Shown: positions 7,619 through 16,098, numbered from the stretch's first letter. The stretch: 30,677 nt of DNA from JAFGBM01 sp964564915 (GCA_964564915.1 CAZMCU010000019.1:1-30677), one strand, 5' to 3'. Program-made: numbers and translations. The notes: generated by a model not told the origin, from the sequence alone.

Positions 7619-8965
7619 GTGTCGACTTTGACGATCCGCGTTCGCCGCGCCACCGCCCTCGTCGTTGCGCTTGGACTACTCACCGCGGGGTGCGCCAGTG
7701 GCGACACTACGAGCACTACCGGCCCCACCACGCTCTCGACCACCGCCACAACGTCCTCGGCCACTACCCCGTCGAACGACGCTCTCGTCACGGGCTCCTA
7801 CCCGATCGTCGATACCGGACAGACGGCAACGTACGACGCCTCGTCTCCGATTCCCGCGCCAGCTCCGGGGGAAGCGTTCTATGGCCAAGACGCCCAGTAC
7901 GACGGAAACGCCCCCAGCTACACCGACAACGCTGACGGTACCGTCACCGACAATGTCACCGGCCTCATGTGGACCCAGAGCCTTGACCTCAACGGGGATG
8001 GCGAGATTAACGTGAGCGACAAGCTTTCCTACGCGAACGCGCTTGCGAGCGCGGCTAGCGTGACGGTCGGCGGCTACGACGACTGGCGCCTCCCGACCAT
8101 CAAGGAGTTGTACTCGCTCATCGAGTTCACCGGCGTCGACCCGAGCGGCTACGAGGGCACCGATGTCGTCGGCCTCATTCCGTTCATCGACACGAGCGTG
8201 TTCGCGTTCGGGTACGGCGATACGGCGAACGGGGAGCGGGTCATTGACGCACAAATGGCGACCTCGACCCTGTACGTGGATGTCACGGCAGGCGGTCAGG
8301 CCACGATGTTCGGCGTCAATTTCGCCGACGGCCGGATCAAGGGCTACGGCCTGACCGGGAAACCCGGGGGATCCGGGGAGAAACTCTTCTACGTCTACTA
8401 CGTTCGCGGGGCAAGCGGTTACGGCGTCAACGACCTCCACGACAACGGCGACGGCACGATCACCGACGCGGCGACCGGGCTGATGTGGGCGCAAGACGAC
8501 AGCGGCACGGGCATGAATTGGGAGGATGCCCTCGCGTGGGCGCAGCGTGCCAACGCGGAGTCCTATCGCGGATACGACGACTGGCGCCTGCCGAACGTCA
8601 AGGAACTCCAGAGCATCGTCGACTACACGCGCTCCCCCGGGATCACCGACTCCGCCGCGATCGATCCGATTTTCAACACCACCGCCATCACCAACGAGGC
8701 GGGGCAAGCCGACTACCCCGCGTTCTGGAGTTCGACGACTCATGTCTCGTGGACACGGGATCGTGAAGGGGCGTTTGGGGCGTACGTGGCGTTCGGTAGG
8801 GCGATGGGGTACATGAATGGGTCGTGGGTCGATGTCCACGGGGCGGGAGCCCAGCGTAGCGACCCCAAGACGGGGAGCGCGTCAGACTATCCAACCGGGC
8901 GTGGGCCGCAAGGCGACGCGATCCGCATCGACAACTTTGTGAGACTCGTGCGCGACGCCACCTAG
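7619..8965 (+). CDS. Lipoprotein with two DUF1566 (Lcl C-terminal-like) repeats
   Basis: A 448-aa surface lipoprotein. The GTG start follows GGAGGAGGG and opens a signal peptide ending in LLTAGC (Cys25), then a Thr/Ser-rich tether. Two copies of a DUF1566/Lcl_C module (PF07603) are evident: TVTDNVTGLMWTQ ... YDDWRLPTIKELYSLI (about residues 105-180) and TITDAATGLMWAQ ... YDDWRLPNVKELQSIV (about 280-345). The first contains DLNGDGEINVSD, which has the residue pattern of an EF-hand/dockerin calcium loop. The C-terminus ends in NFVRLVRD, the usual family ending. In other bacteria such domains occur in surface and adhesin-like proteins; the function here is unknown. Its stop codon overlaps, tail to tail, the stop of the minus-strand gene that follows (shared CTAG). 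Confidence 0.85.
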   Translation: MSTLTIRVRRATALVVALGLLTAGCASGDTTSTTGPTTLSTTATTSSATTPSNDALVTGSYPIVDTGQTATYDASSPIPAPAPGEAFYGQDAQYDGNAPSYTDNADGTVTDNVTGLMWTQSLDLNGDGEINVSDKLSYANALASAASVTVGGYDDWRLPTIKELYSLIEFTGVDPSGYEGTDVVGLIPFIDTSVFAFGYGDTANGERVIDAQMATSTLYVDVTAGGQATMFGVNFADGRIKGYGLTGKPGGSGEKLFYVYYVRGASGYGVNDLHDNGDGTITDAATGLMWAQDDSGTGMNWEDALAWAQRANAESYRGYDDWRLPNVKELQSIVDYTRSPGITDSAAIDPIFNTTAITNEAGQADYPAFWSSTTHVSWTRDREGAFGAYVAFGRAMGYMNGSWVDVHGAGAQRSDPKTGSASDYPTGRGPQGDAIRIDNFVRLVRDAT

Positions 8966-11454
8966 GACGAAAGCTCTCCCTTGTTTTGGAGGTACTTCAT
9001 CGCAACGTACCCGATGAGGATGTTGGAGCCGTAGGTAACCCCACGGAAGAGAATGACGGCGGAACCGGCGATCGCCGCGGGCACCCCTGCGGCAAGAAGC
9101 AAGGTCGTGAGCGTGAGCTCAATTGCGCCCAGGCCCCCAGGTGTGGGGACGGCGGTACCGGCCGCGCTTCCCAGAAGGTAGATGATCGCGATCTGGACGA
9201 GCCCGATCTGTTGCCCGAACGCTTGGAGCGAAGCCCAAAACGCCCCGACGTACGCGGTCGTCATGAGAAGGTTCCCGGTGAGGCCGAGGGCAAGGGTCCA
9301 CGGGCGAGCGAGCACACTCACCAAGCGGGGCCACGTCTGCCGGATGATGGGTTTGACCTTGGCTCCCACCCACGCACGGATCTTGGGAAAGGCAAGGGCG
9401 ATGGTGACGGCGATCGCGACGCTACCGACGGCGATGAGGGCCGGGGGTGAGGGGGTAGCGATGAGGGCACCGCTATCCCCAGCGACGAAGGAGAGGACAA
9501 CGAGGCCGAGCACGGTGGCGACGATCCCCGAAACCTGAATGAGGGCGACGGTGGCGACGGCAAGAGGCCGGGGGACGCCTCGTCGGCTGAGAAGTTGGTG
9601 GTTGACGACCGCGGGCGCAAGGCCGGCGGGCATAATGAGGGCCTTGAACGAGGCGGCGAATTGGGCGATGAACGAGGTCATGAACGGGAGCTTGACGGGA
9701 GAGTAGGCGAGGAGGGCGAGCGTCGCCCCCACGTAGGTGGTGGCGCTCAATCCGAAGACGATGGCGACCCAGAAGGGCGACCCGTGTCCGATGGCATCGA
9801 CCACAGCCGAGACATTGAAACTCGTCAGGATGGCGTACGCGGCGAAGACGCCGAAGATCAGGGTAAACACGGTCCGCAGGCTGAATCGCGTGATGCGTTG
9901 TTGAACGGTTGGCACCTCCGGAAGCCTCTCCAGGATCGCGGCCCGGACATCGCGAAGCACGTGCCCGCGCGCCTTCGTCTCGATACGAGTGGGGCGCGGT
10001 AACAGAACCGCCTGAAGGAACGGGGCGAAGGCCGCGATCTCTGCCTCGGGGAGGGCACGGAAAGCGGATTGCACCGCACGTTGCGCCCCCACCTTGGCCG
10101 CGAGCATCGCGACCAGCTGAACGATGTCGATCGACTTGGAAAACGACCCGGAAGCGACCTCGCCCATTTGCCATCCCGACAACCACACGGCGGGCGGCTC
10201 GTCCCCTTCGTCGGGGCAGACGAGAACCGTGTCGGACGTCAACTCACGGTGGGTGATTCCGGCGTGGTGAGCCTTGAGGATCTCCGTCCAGATGGCGTCG
10301 AGGACCTCGTCCGTCGCGTCCTCCGGCGTCAGGTCCGCGAACGCGCGACACCCCATGGGGCGTTGGTAAACGATGACCATCGTGTCCCGCGATTGCGCCA
10401 TTCCCAGGACTCGGGCCGTGCGTACTCCGGCCGTCCGAGCGGCGTGGGCCACGAGCGCGGTGCTCTCCGCAAGCCTCCGAAGGTTGAGGTCGGGCCGAGA
10501 GTCGATTCCTCTCACCCGGAGCGAGCGCCAGATCTTGGCGATGCTTCCGGCCGCGACCCTGTCACCATCGAGGGCGACGGCAACAAGGTGATGATTCTCG
10601 ACCGTCGTGAAATCGTAGACACGACCCTGGTGCGTGCGTGCGAGGGCGAGGCACGCGGGGTCGGGCGTAGGAAGCGAATATTCGGACGGGTTCTCGACCC
10701 GAACGATCCTCTTCGGTTCGAACCCCGCCCGTCGGATCGCATGGACCAGGTGGCCTCCGTACGCACGGTCGGTCGGGGTGCCGAAGGTGTATCGGGTGAG
10801 AAGTCCGGCCGCACGCCCGATGAGGACGGTGGAGAGGGCGGCCGGTAACGTCACGAAACCACTGATAGCCGCGACGGCGAGGGCAAGCCACAGAACCGTC
10901 CACGATATCGAAACCGGGCGCAAGACCCTTCTGCGTCCCGCCGTCGTCAACATCGCCGCCAACCCGGCGAGGTACGCGGGCATCGTAACCGCCGTCAGCC
11001 CGTTCGCGGTGACACTCAGGGAACTGATGAGTTCGGGAGCCCCCCAATGGCGAGTGGCCGTCGCGACGAGAAGGACGGCCGCGATCCCCAAGCACAGCCC
11101 GGCTAGCGCCTCAAGGATGCGCCGCGGTTCGCGCCGTATCGCGAGCGCGAGCACGACGACGATCGGCAGAACGAGCGTGACCGCTCCCTCGAGGATGTTG
11201 ACGGGGGCGACGAGAAGGCGGTGGAGGACCCCATAGAAGCCCTGGACATCCGAGGTAATGCCCGCGGTGGTGCCGGAGGCATAGGCACCCAGCAGGAGCA
11301 CCAGCACGATTCCCACGAGCGTGATGACGAACCGGACCAGGTCCGGAAGCAAATGGGTGCGGGCGTCCGGAAAGTCCACAATCTGAACGTCGCCCGTGTC
11401 TCCCAGCGGGTCCGCGGACTCGTCGGGCGGCGTGACGGGGGCTTCGACGGCCAT
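8962..11454 (-). CDS. Large membrane protein: kinase-like domain plus YbhN/LPG-synthase-TM flippase-like region
   Basis: 830 aa in three parts. Residues about 35-215 hold about six membrane helices. Residues about 225-500 form a soluble domain with kinase-like landmarks: a hinge-like VIVYQRPM, a catalytic-loop-like ITHRELTSDTVLV (His402-Arg403-Glu404) and a later SIDIVQLVAML like the kinase alphaF helix. The usual HRD Asp is Glu and no DFG is seen, so it may be a pseudokinase. Residues about 525-830 are multi-spanning and match the LPG-synthase transmembrane/YbhN family (PF03706), including the near-C-terminal AVPTPGGLGAIELTLTTLLL. Related actinobacterial proteins are annotated as flippase-like or lysylphosphatidylglycerol synthase TM region; no synthetase domain is present, so lipid lysylation is not expected. 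The start at 11454 is supported by a -10 TAGACT exactly 6 nt upstream (leaderless). Confidence 0.85.
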   Translation of the reverse strand: MAVEAPVTPPDESADPLGDTGDVQIVDFPDARTHLLPDLVRFVITLVGIVLVLLLGAYASGTTAGITSDVQGFYGVLHRLLVAPVNILEGAVTLVLPIVVVLALAIRREPRRILEALAGLCLGIAAVLLVATATRHWGAPELISSLSVTANGLTAVTMPAYLAGLAAMLTTAGRRRVLRPVSISWTVLWLALAVAAISGFVTLPAALSTVLIGRAAGLLTRYTFGTPTDRAYGGHLVHAIRRAGFEPKRIVRVENPSEYSLPTPDPACLALARTHQGRVYDFTTVENHHLVAVALDGDRVAAGSIAKIWRSLRVRGIDSRPDLNLRRLAESTALVAHAARTAGVRTARVLGMAQSRDTMVIVYQRPMGCRAFADLTPEDATDEVLDAIWTEILKAHHAGITHRELTSDTVLVCPDEGDEPPAVWLSGWQMGEVASGSFSKSIDIVQLVAMLAAKVGAQRAVQSAFRALPEAEIAAFAPFLQAVLLPRPTRIETKARGHVLRDVRAAILERLPEVPTVQQRITRFSLRTVFTLIFGVFAAYAILTSFNVSAVVDAIGHGSPFWVAIVFGLSATTYVGATLALLAYSPVKLPFMTSFIAQFAASFKALIMPAGLAPAVVNHQLLSRRGVPRPLAVATVALIQVSGIVATVLGLVVLSFVAGDSGALIATPSPPALIAVGSVAIAVTIALAFPKIRAWVGAKVKPIIRQTWPRLVSVLARPWTLALGLTGNLLMTTAYVGAFWASLQAFGQQIGLVQIAIIYLLGSAAGTAVPTPGGLGAIELTLTTLLLAAGVPAAIAGSAVILFRGVTYGSNILIGYVAMKYLQNKGELSS

Positions 11455-11460
11455 GGCCCG

Positions 11461-11466
11461 AGTCTA
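11461..11466 (-). promoter_or_regulatory. -10 hexamer TAGACT, leaderless start of the flippase-like gene
   Basis: Reading the minus strand, TAGACT is followed by 6 nt (CGGGCC) and then the ATG at 11454. There is no ribosome-binding sequence. The geometry fits a transcript starting at or next to the start codon. No clear -35 was identified. Confidence 0.5.
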
Positions 11467-11482
11467 AGAGTCGAGACCCCCT

Positions 11483-12265
11483 CTACGCGACGTGCAGCGC
11501 GACTAACCAGCTGATCGGAACGATTTCCGGACCCACGAAGGAGACGAGATCGAGAATCGCATGGGCGACGATGAGGGGGCCGACTCGGCGCGTTCGGAGG
11601 AAGACGAGGACGAATACGATCCCCATGACAAGGTTGCCGATCGCCATGGGCCAACCCTGGTAGAGGTGATAGCAGCCGCGGATGACGGCGGACGCCGCAA
11701 CGATCCAGGCCACCTTCCACCGCATCTCACGGAGCCGTGTCACGAGGTACCCGACCATGATCGTCTCCTCGAGGACGGCCGCGACGAGGGCGGCGAGGAT
11801 CAGCAGGGTTGCCGTCCACCAGTGATCGCCGAGACCGTTGGTGTTGACCTTAAGGCTTTGGCCCAGAGCCCGCCCGATCGCGTAGACGCCGATTCCCGGG
11901 AGACCGATCAGCGCCGCGAGGCCAGCCCCTATCCCCACGTCGCGCCACGGCGACGGTCCACCGCCCTTGCGCCAGATCAATCCGAGGCGTTCCCTCGCCC
12001 TACCGGCCCGGTCGTTCAGCAGGTAGACGGCGAGGGCGACCGGTACCAGCTTGTATCCGTCGGCGAGCACCTGGTAGATGATGTCCATGACCGGGACACG
12101 CGAGACGGAGGGGTGCAGCGTCGTCGTTTGGCTCGCGATCGGGGCCGGTCGCAGAAGGGCTTCGACGTACAGCCATATCGAGACGATCGCCGACCACCCC
12201 AGGCTGAGGCCGAGGACGATGAGGACCTCGGCGCGAAGCCGCCGGTCGGTGGGTGCCTTAGTCAT
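11483..12265 (-). CDS. CPBP-family intramembrane metalloprotease
   Basis: A 260-aa polytopic protein of the CPBP/Abi family (PF02517), related to Rce1-type prenyl proteases. The four family motif positions are visible: Glu166-Glu167 in AVLEETIMVGYL, His200 in RGCYHLYQG, and His235 and Asp239 in AHAILDLV. About seven hydrophobic helices surround them, starting with VLIVLGLSLGWSAIVSIWLY. The ATG overlaps the purB stop by 4 bp (ATGA), so it is translated from the purB transcript. Members act in membrane proteolysis, bacteriocin self-immunity or protein maturation; no bacteriocin gene is near, and coupling to purB is probably only transcriptional economy. Confidence 0.87.
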   Translation of the reverse strand: MTKAPTDRRLRAEVLIVLGLSLGWSAIVSIWLYVEALLRPAPIASQTTTLHPSVSRVPVMDIIYQVLADGYKLVPVALAVYLLNDRAGRARERLGLIWRKGGGPSPWRDVGIGAGLAALIGLPGIGVYAIGRALGQSLKVNTNGLGDHWWTATLLILAALVAAVLEETIMVGYLVTRLREMRWKVAWIVAASAVIRGCYHLYQGWPMAIGNLVMGIVFVLVFLRTRRVGPLIVAHAILDLVSFVGPEIVPISWLVALHVA

Positions 12266-13698
12266 TCGTTCTCGAGCAGGGAGACGAGCCGTTCGGCGAG
12301 ACCGGTGTACGTCGCGGGGGTGAGGGCGCTCAGGGCCGCCGCGACATCGTCGGGAAGGCCGAGGGTGGCGACGAAGGCACGGAGCGACTCGGCGTCGACG
12401 CGGTGGCCGCGCGTGAGTTCCTTAAGACGGTCGTAGGGATTGTCCATGCCCGGGACCCCGGCGAGGGCGGCCGCCCTCATGGCCGTCTGGATCGGCTCGG
12501 CCAAGACTTCCCAGTTGGCGTCGAGGTCGCGGGCGAGAACCGCGGGGTCGACGTCGAGGCCAGCAAGTCCTCGGCGGAGGTTGTCGATCGCGAGGAGTGA
12601 ATGGCCGAGCGCGACGCCGACATTCCGCTGGGTGGTCGAGTCGGTCAGGTCCCGTTGGAGCCGGCTCGTGACAAGGGTCGCCGCGAGGGAGTCAAGGAGG
12701 GCGCACGAGATTTCGAGGTTAGCCTCCGCGTTCTCGAAGCGGATGGGGTTGACCTTGTGGGGCATCGTCGACGACCCGACCGTCCCCTGGCCCCGCACTT
12801 GCGCGAAGTAACCGAGCGAGATGTAGGTCCACGCATCCGTCGCGAGGTTGTGGAGGATGCGGTTGACGTGGGCGACGTTCCCATACAGGTCCGCTTGCCA
12901 GTCATGCGGCTCGATCTGGGTGGTGAGCGGGTTCCACGTGAGCCCAAGGCCCTCGACGAACGAGCGGGAGACGGCGATCCAATCGGTTCCGGGAACGGCG
13001 ACCATGTGTGCGCCGAACGTCCCCGTAGCCCCGTTGATCTTGCCCAGGTACTCCTGCCGTTCGATCCGATCCAGTTGGCGCGTCAGCCTCGCAGCCGTCA
13101 CGGCCATCTCCTTGCCCAGGGTCGTGGGAGTTGCGGGTTGCCCATGGGTGCGGGCGAGCATCGGAAGGGCGGCGTGCTCGCGGGCAAGGGCGGCGAGATC
13201 CTCGACGAGCGACCGGGCAGCCGGGAGCCACACCTCCCGGACGGCATCGGCAATCGACAGGGCATAGGCGAGGTTGTTGATGTCCTCCGACGTGCACCCG
13301 AAATGCACGAGTTCCGTGAGATCCGGGAGGGCGGAACCCTGGAGCGCCTTCTTGGCCGCCGCTAGCCTTGACCGAAGGAACTGCTCGACCGCCTTGACGT
13401 CGTGAACGGTGACGCGTTCGATCTCGGCCAGTTCCTCGATCTCCTGGGCACCGAACTCCCAAGGTAATGCGCGCAGGTAGTCCCGGTCGGCCTTGGTGAG
13501 TGGCTTCACGCCGGGTACGGTGCCGCCGTCCGCGAGGTGGATGAGCCATTCAACCTCGACGTGGAGACGCGCGCGGTTGAGGGCGGCCTCGCTGAGGTGG
13601 TCGACGAGGGGAGCGACGACCGCGCGGTAACGGCCGTCGAGTGGGCCGAGAGGTATGGCCGGGTCGAGTTTCGCGAGGCACGTCCGGGACCGGGTCAC
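12262..13698 (-). CDS. purB: Adenylosuccinate lyase
   Basis: A 478-aa fumarase/aspartase-superfamily lyase that removes fumarate from SAICAR and adenylosuccinate in purine synthesis. Visible hallmarks are the N-terminal PLGPLDGRYR, the HFGCTSEDINN block, the TRTHGQPATPTTLGKEM-like segment (here ARTHGQPATPTTLGKEM, with the general-acid His) and the signature GSSTMPHKVNPIRFENAEAN with the catalytic Ser loop. The length is normal for this long form. The frame stays open to 13860, but homologous N-termini begin shortly before PLDGRY, which favours the GTG at 13698; an AACAAT -10-like hexamer lies 6 nt upstream of it. Other purine genes are not in the window. It is translationally coupled to the CPBP protease gene. 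Confidence 0.96.
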   Translation of the reverse strand: MTRSRTCLAKLDPAIPLGPLDGRYRAVVAPLVDHLSEAALNRARLHVEVEWLIHLADGGTVPGVKPLTKADRDYLRALPWEFGAQEIEELAEIERVTVHDVKAVEQFLRSRLAAAKKALQGSALPDLTELVHFGCTSEDINNLAYALSIADAVREVWLPAARSLVEDLAALAREHAALPMLARTHGQPATPTTLGKEMAVTAARLTRQLDRIERQEYLGKINGATGTFGAHMVAVPGTDWIAVSRSFVEGLGLTWNPLTTQIEPHDWQADLYGNVAHVNRILHNLATDAWTYISLGYFAQVRGQGTVGSSTMPHKVNPIRFENAEANLEISCALLDSLAATLVTSRLQRDLTDSTTQRNVGVALGHSLLAIDNLRRGLAGLDVDPAVLARDLDANWEVLAEPIQTAMRAAALAGVPGMDNPYDRLKELTRGHRVDAESLRAFVATLGLPDDVAAALSALTPATYTGLAERLVSLLENE

Positions 13699-13804
13699 GA
13701 GTTCATTGTTCCACGCGGGCCCTACGGATGTCCCCAGCCTCGAGCACCGATCCTGTGATCCACCTTCTGGTAGCCGTACTCGGGTCGGTTCGATTCTACG
13801 ACCG

Positions 13805-13816
13805 TAGCGTCTCGCC
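13805..13816 (+). promoter_or_regulatory. -10 hexamer TAGCGT plus 6 nt, leaderless promoter
   Basis: TAGCGT (13805-13810) is followed by CTCGCC and then the ATG at 13817, with no ribosome-binding sequence. The overlapping inverted repeat CTACG-AC-CGTAG (13796-13807) could be an operator and resembles the palindrome in the 2-oxoacid dehydrogenase promoter. Confidence 0.5.
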
Positions 13817-14068
13817 ATGACGATCACGCTGATCGGCGATGGCGTACCCTCCGTGCCCAATTACGTGCGCACCGGTGCGGCGCTCGCGAGGGAGGAAGTG
13901 GAGCGAGCCGCAGAGCTCTTGCGCCTCGCCGCGGACGTCGAATGGGTGTCCGACCTAGCCGGCCTCTACCACGAGCGACTATCCGATCTCGCTCGCATCG
14001 TTACCGCACTAGGCCACCGGGTCGCGGTCGCGGAGGCCGCGGTCAACACCCTCGCGAGGTTGTCGTGA
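13817..14068 (+). CDS. Small WXG100-like helical protein
   Basis: 83 aa, almost all predicted helix, no signal peptide or membrane segment. A central Trp43-x-Ser45-x2-Ala48-x2-Tyr51 (EWVSDLAGLYHERL) is spaced like the WxGxAAxxF turn of WXG100/ESX proteins, with Ser for Gly and Tyr for Phe, and flanking helices fit a helix-turn-helix hairpin. The final TGA overlaps the GTG of the hydrolase gene by 4 bp, so the two are made together; the small protein may be a partner or chaperone. Assignment to WXG100 rests only on this pattern; a different short helical-hairpin family is possible. Confidence 0.6.
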   Translation: MTITLIGDGVPSVPNYVRTGAALAREEVERAAELLRLAADVEWVSDLAGLYHERLSDLARIVTALGHRVAVAEAAVNTLARLS

Positions 14069-15606
14069 GCGACTTCTGGGTGGTCGGCGGGATCGGTGGA
14101 ACGACGGCGCGGCTCGAGGATCTCGATCGGGCGGCCGCCGTGTTATCGAGCGCTGCCGAGGTCGTCAGGGGTGTCGGGGTTCGAGCTCGGGTGCTGCGCC
14201 ATGCACTCGTGCAGACGCCGCTTCTGCCGGAATGCGGTCACGAGCGCATGCTCGCAATCGAACGCGTCTCGTGGGTCGATTGGGGTCCGGGAGGGGCGAC
14301 GGCTATCGCGTGGGACATCGACGACGCCGCATCGAACCTGCGCCAGACCGTCGACCTTCTGGAGGACGCGGAGCGACAGTCGATGTCGCTTCTCGAGGGG
14401 CTCCGGCGAGGCTGGGACAAGACGGTTAGCCTCGTGGAGATTGGCGTGTGGGTCCCACTCAAAGTCGTCGGGGCGGGGGTGGGATTCGCCACCGACGCCC
14501 TCGACTTCACCCCCCTGGGATGGGGAGGGACCGGCCAAGTGCTCGACATCGTGGGGGGTTGTGCGGATGTCATCAATCCCGACTGGACCCCCAACCTCGC
14601 GCCGCTTCTCTATGGAGACGATCTCCAGTTCCTGCTGTCCATCGCGGCGGACAAACTCCAGCCGATCATCGGAGGAACAGCCTGGCTGGCGGAGAGGTTG
14701 GGGCTTGAGGCTCCGGACGGGTTGATCGAGTTGCTCGCCGCCGACCTTGCCGCGGTCGCGATCGCCCTCGATTACATCCTGGGGAATCCCCGCGGATTGT
14801 TCGTCGCACCCGTCGCGTCGAGAAGGATGGTTCCCCCGGATGGTGTCGTCGACGTGTTGGGAAGGCTCACCGGCCTCTCTCCGACGGGAGCGGACGGACC
14901 GGGCGCCATCGCCATCGAGAGGATCGAGCACGCAGACGGAAACACGGCATGGATCGTCGAGATCCCGGGGACACAGGACTGGAGCCCCGACGGTAGTTCG
15001 AACCCCATCGATGTGACATCGGATCTCCTCCTCATGGCGACGGGGGTTTCGGACCTGACGCTCGCGGTCCAGGAGGCGATGAGGCAAGCGGGGATCCCGG
15101 AAGACGAACCCGTCATGATCGTCGGCCATAGCCAGGGCGGAATTGCGGCGATGGCGCTCGCGTCCGACCCGGGTTTCGCGACAAGGTTCGACGTGGAGGC
15201 CGTGGTGACGGCGGGTGCCCCCGCCGCCCTCTTCGACCCGCCCGACGAAACGAGCGTGCTGTCAATCGAGCACACGAGCGACACCGTTCCCGCCCTCGAC
15301 GGCAAGCCCAATCCCGATCGCCGGAATTGGGTGACCGCGCGACGCGACCTAGGGGCGTCGAGCGATCCCCTCGATCGCGCCGCGGATGGGGACATCGTCG
15401 GGCGTCACGAACTCGCAGGTTACCTGCGGACGGCGGAGCGTGTCGACACCTCGGGGGATGCCTCGATTCGGGCCTGGTTCGATGAGGCGTCGCCGTTCTT
15501 CGCGGACGAGGGCAGCACGTCCGTGCGAACGGTATTCGAGGCAACTCGCGGGACGGACCGCCCCATCGTCGCATCGGACGTCCCGGCGATGGTTGCGACC
15601 TCGTGA
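14065..15606 (+). CDS. Alpha/beta-hydrolase (lipase-like) with helical N-terminal region
   Basis: 513 aa. The C-terminal half is an alpha/beta-hydrolase: the nucleophile elbow VMIVGHSQGGIAA places Ser356, and plausible partners are Asp406 in EHTSDTVPAL and His448 in GRHELAGYL, in the right order and spacing. The N-terminal 130 residues are helical (WDIDDAASNLRQTVDLLEDAE) and look like the WXG/LXG-type modules that precede enzymatic domains in secreted actinobacterial proteins. Residues about 130-250 are rich in Gly/Ala and partly hydrophobic (VPLKVVGAGVGFATDALDF). There is no signal peptide. GTG start within the stop of the upstream small gene. Likely a secreted or envelope esterase/lipase; the substrate is unknown. 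Confidence 0.78.
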   Translation: MSDFWVVGGIGGTTARLEDLDRAAAVLSSAAEVVRGVGVRARVLRHALVQTPLLPECGHERMLAIERVSWVDWGPGGATAIAWDIDDAASNLRQTVDLLEDAERQSMSLLEGLRRGWDKTVSLVEIGVWVPLKVVGAGVGFATDALDFTPLGWGGTGQVLDIVGGCADVINPDWTPNLAPLLYGDDLQFLLSIAADKLQPIIGGTAWLAERLGLEAPDGLIELLAADLAAVAIALDYILGNPRGLFVAPVASRRMVPPDGVVDVLGRLTGLSPTGADGPGAIAIERIEHADGNTAWIVEIPGTQDWSPDGSSNPIDVTSDLLLMATGVSDLTLAVQEAMRQAGIPEDEPVMIVGHSQGGIAAMALASDPGFATRFDVEAVVTAGAPAALFDPPDETSVLSIEHTSDTVPALDGKPNPDRRNWVTARRDLGASSDPLDRAADGDIVGRHELAGYLRTAERVDTSGDASIRAWFDEASPFFADEGSTSVRTVFEATRGTDRPIVASDVPAMVATS

Positions 15607-15676
15607 ATAGAAACGACGGCAAACGAGCATGGCACCGCACAGAAGCCGCACAGGAGCCGCGTAAGGGTCGTGCAGG

Positions 15677-16060
15677 CTAGAGGGGCTTCTTCGACTTGGA
15701 GCCACCGAGCAGCGCCGTGATGACGGAGATGACCAGCGCGGCGAGAAGCGTCTTCCAGAACCCACCAACATCGAGCGTCGCGAAGTCGAACTTGGACGAG
15801 ATCCACGATGTCAGAACGAGCATCGCCCAGTTGATGACGAGCGAAAAGAGGCCGAGCGTCAAGAGGCGAACCGGAAGGGTGAGGATCTTAACGATGGGTT
15901 TGATCAGCATGTTGACGAGCATGAGGACAAGGCCGACACCGATGAACGTGAGCAATCGACCCCACCACGTGCCATTTCCCCCATGGACGACGACGTCGAG
16001 GGGGAGAAGCGTCGCGATCCAGATCGCGAATGCGGTTACGGAAATGCGCCAGAGCCACAT
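15677..16060 (-). CDS. 4-TM holin-superfamily-IV (Phage_holin_4_2, PF04020) membrane protein
   Basis: 127 aa with four hydrophobic helices and the typical family sentence LVNMLIKPIVKILTLPVRL followed by TLGLFSLVINWAMLVLTSW. It ends in a basic KSKK tail. Despite the family name, such genes are ordinary chromosomal genes in actinobacteria and no phage genes surround this one. The ATG is 38 bp from the divergent hisC start, so both promoters overlap in that short gap. The cellular role is unknown. Confidence 0.88.
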   Translation of the reverse strand: MWLWRISVTAFAIWIATLLPLDVVVHGGNGTWWGRLLTFIGVGLVLMLVNMLIKPIVKILTLPVRLLTLGLFSLVINWAMLVLTSWISSKFDFATLDVGGFWKTLLAALVISVITALLGGSKSKKPL

Positions 16061-16086
16061 AGTGCTTCATTCTTTCACGACGATGG

Positions 16087-16092
16087 CATGCT
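16087..16092 (+). promoter_or_regulatory. -10-like CATGCT six nt before the hisC ATG
   Basis: CATGCT (one change from TATGCT) is followed by AGCCGT and the ATG at 16099, with no ribosome-binding site. This is the same 6-nt geometry seen at other starts in the window, so hisC is probably leaderless. Confidence 0.4.
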
Positions 16093-16098
16093 AGCCGT

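Noticed and set aside
7676..8839. Long minus-strand frame opposite the DUF1566 lipoprotein
   Set aside because: Shadow frame typical of GC-rich DNA; no domain, and the plus strand has a signal peptide and clear repeats.
13699..13860. Extended N-terminus of PurB
   Set aside because: It would overlap the divergent small gene and its promoter; PurB proteins begin close to PLDGRY.
14143..15129. Long minus-strand frame opposite the alpha/beta-hydrolase
   Set aside because: His/Arg/Asp-rich shadow with no motif; the plus strand has a clear catalytic triad.
15677..16060. Prophage lysis gene
   Set aside because: The holin-superfamily-IV protein is a common chromosomal gene and no phage genes are near.
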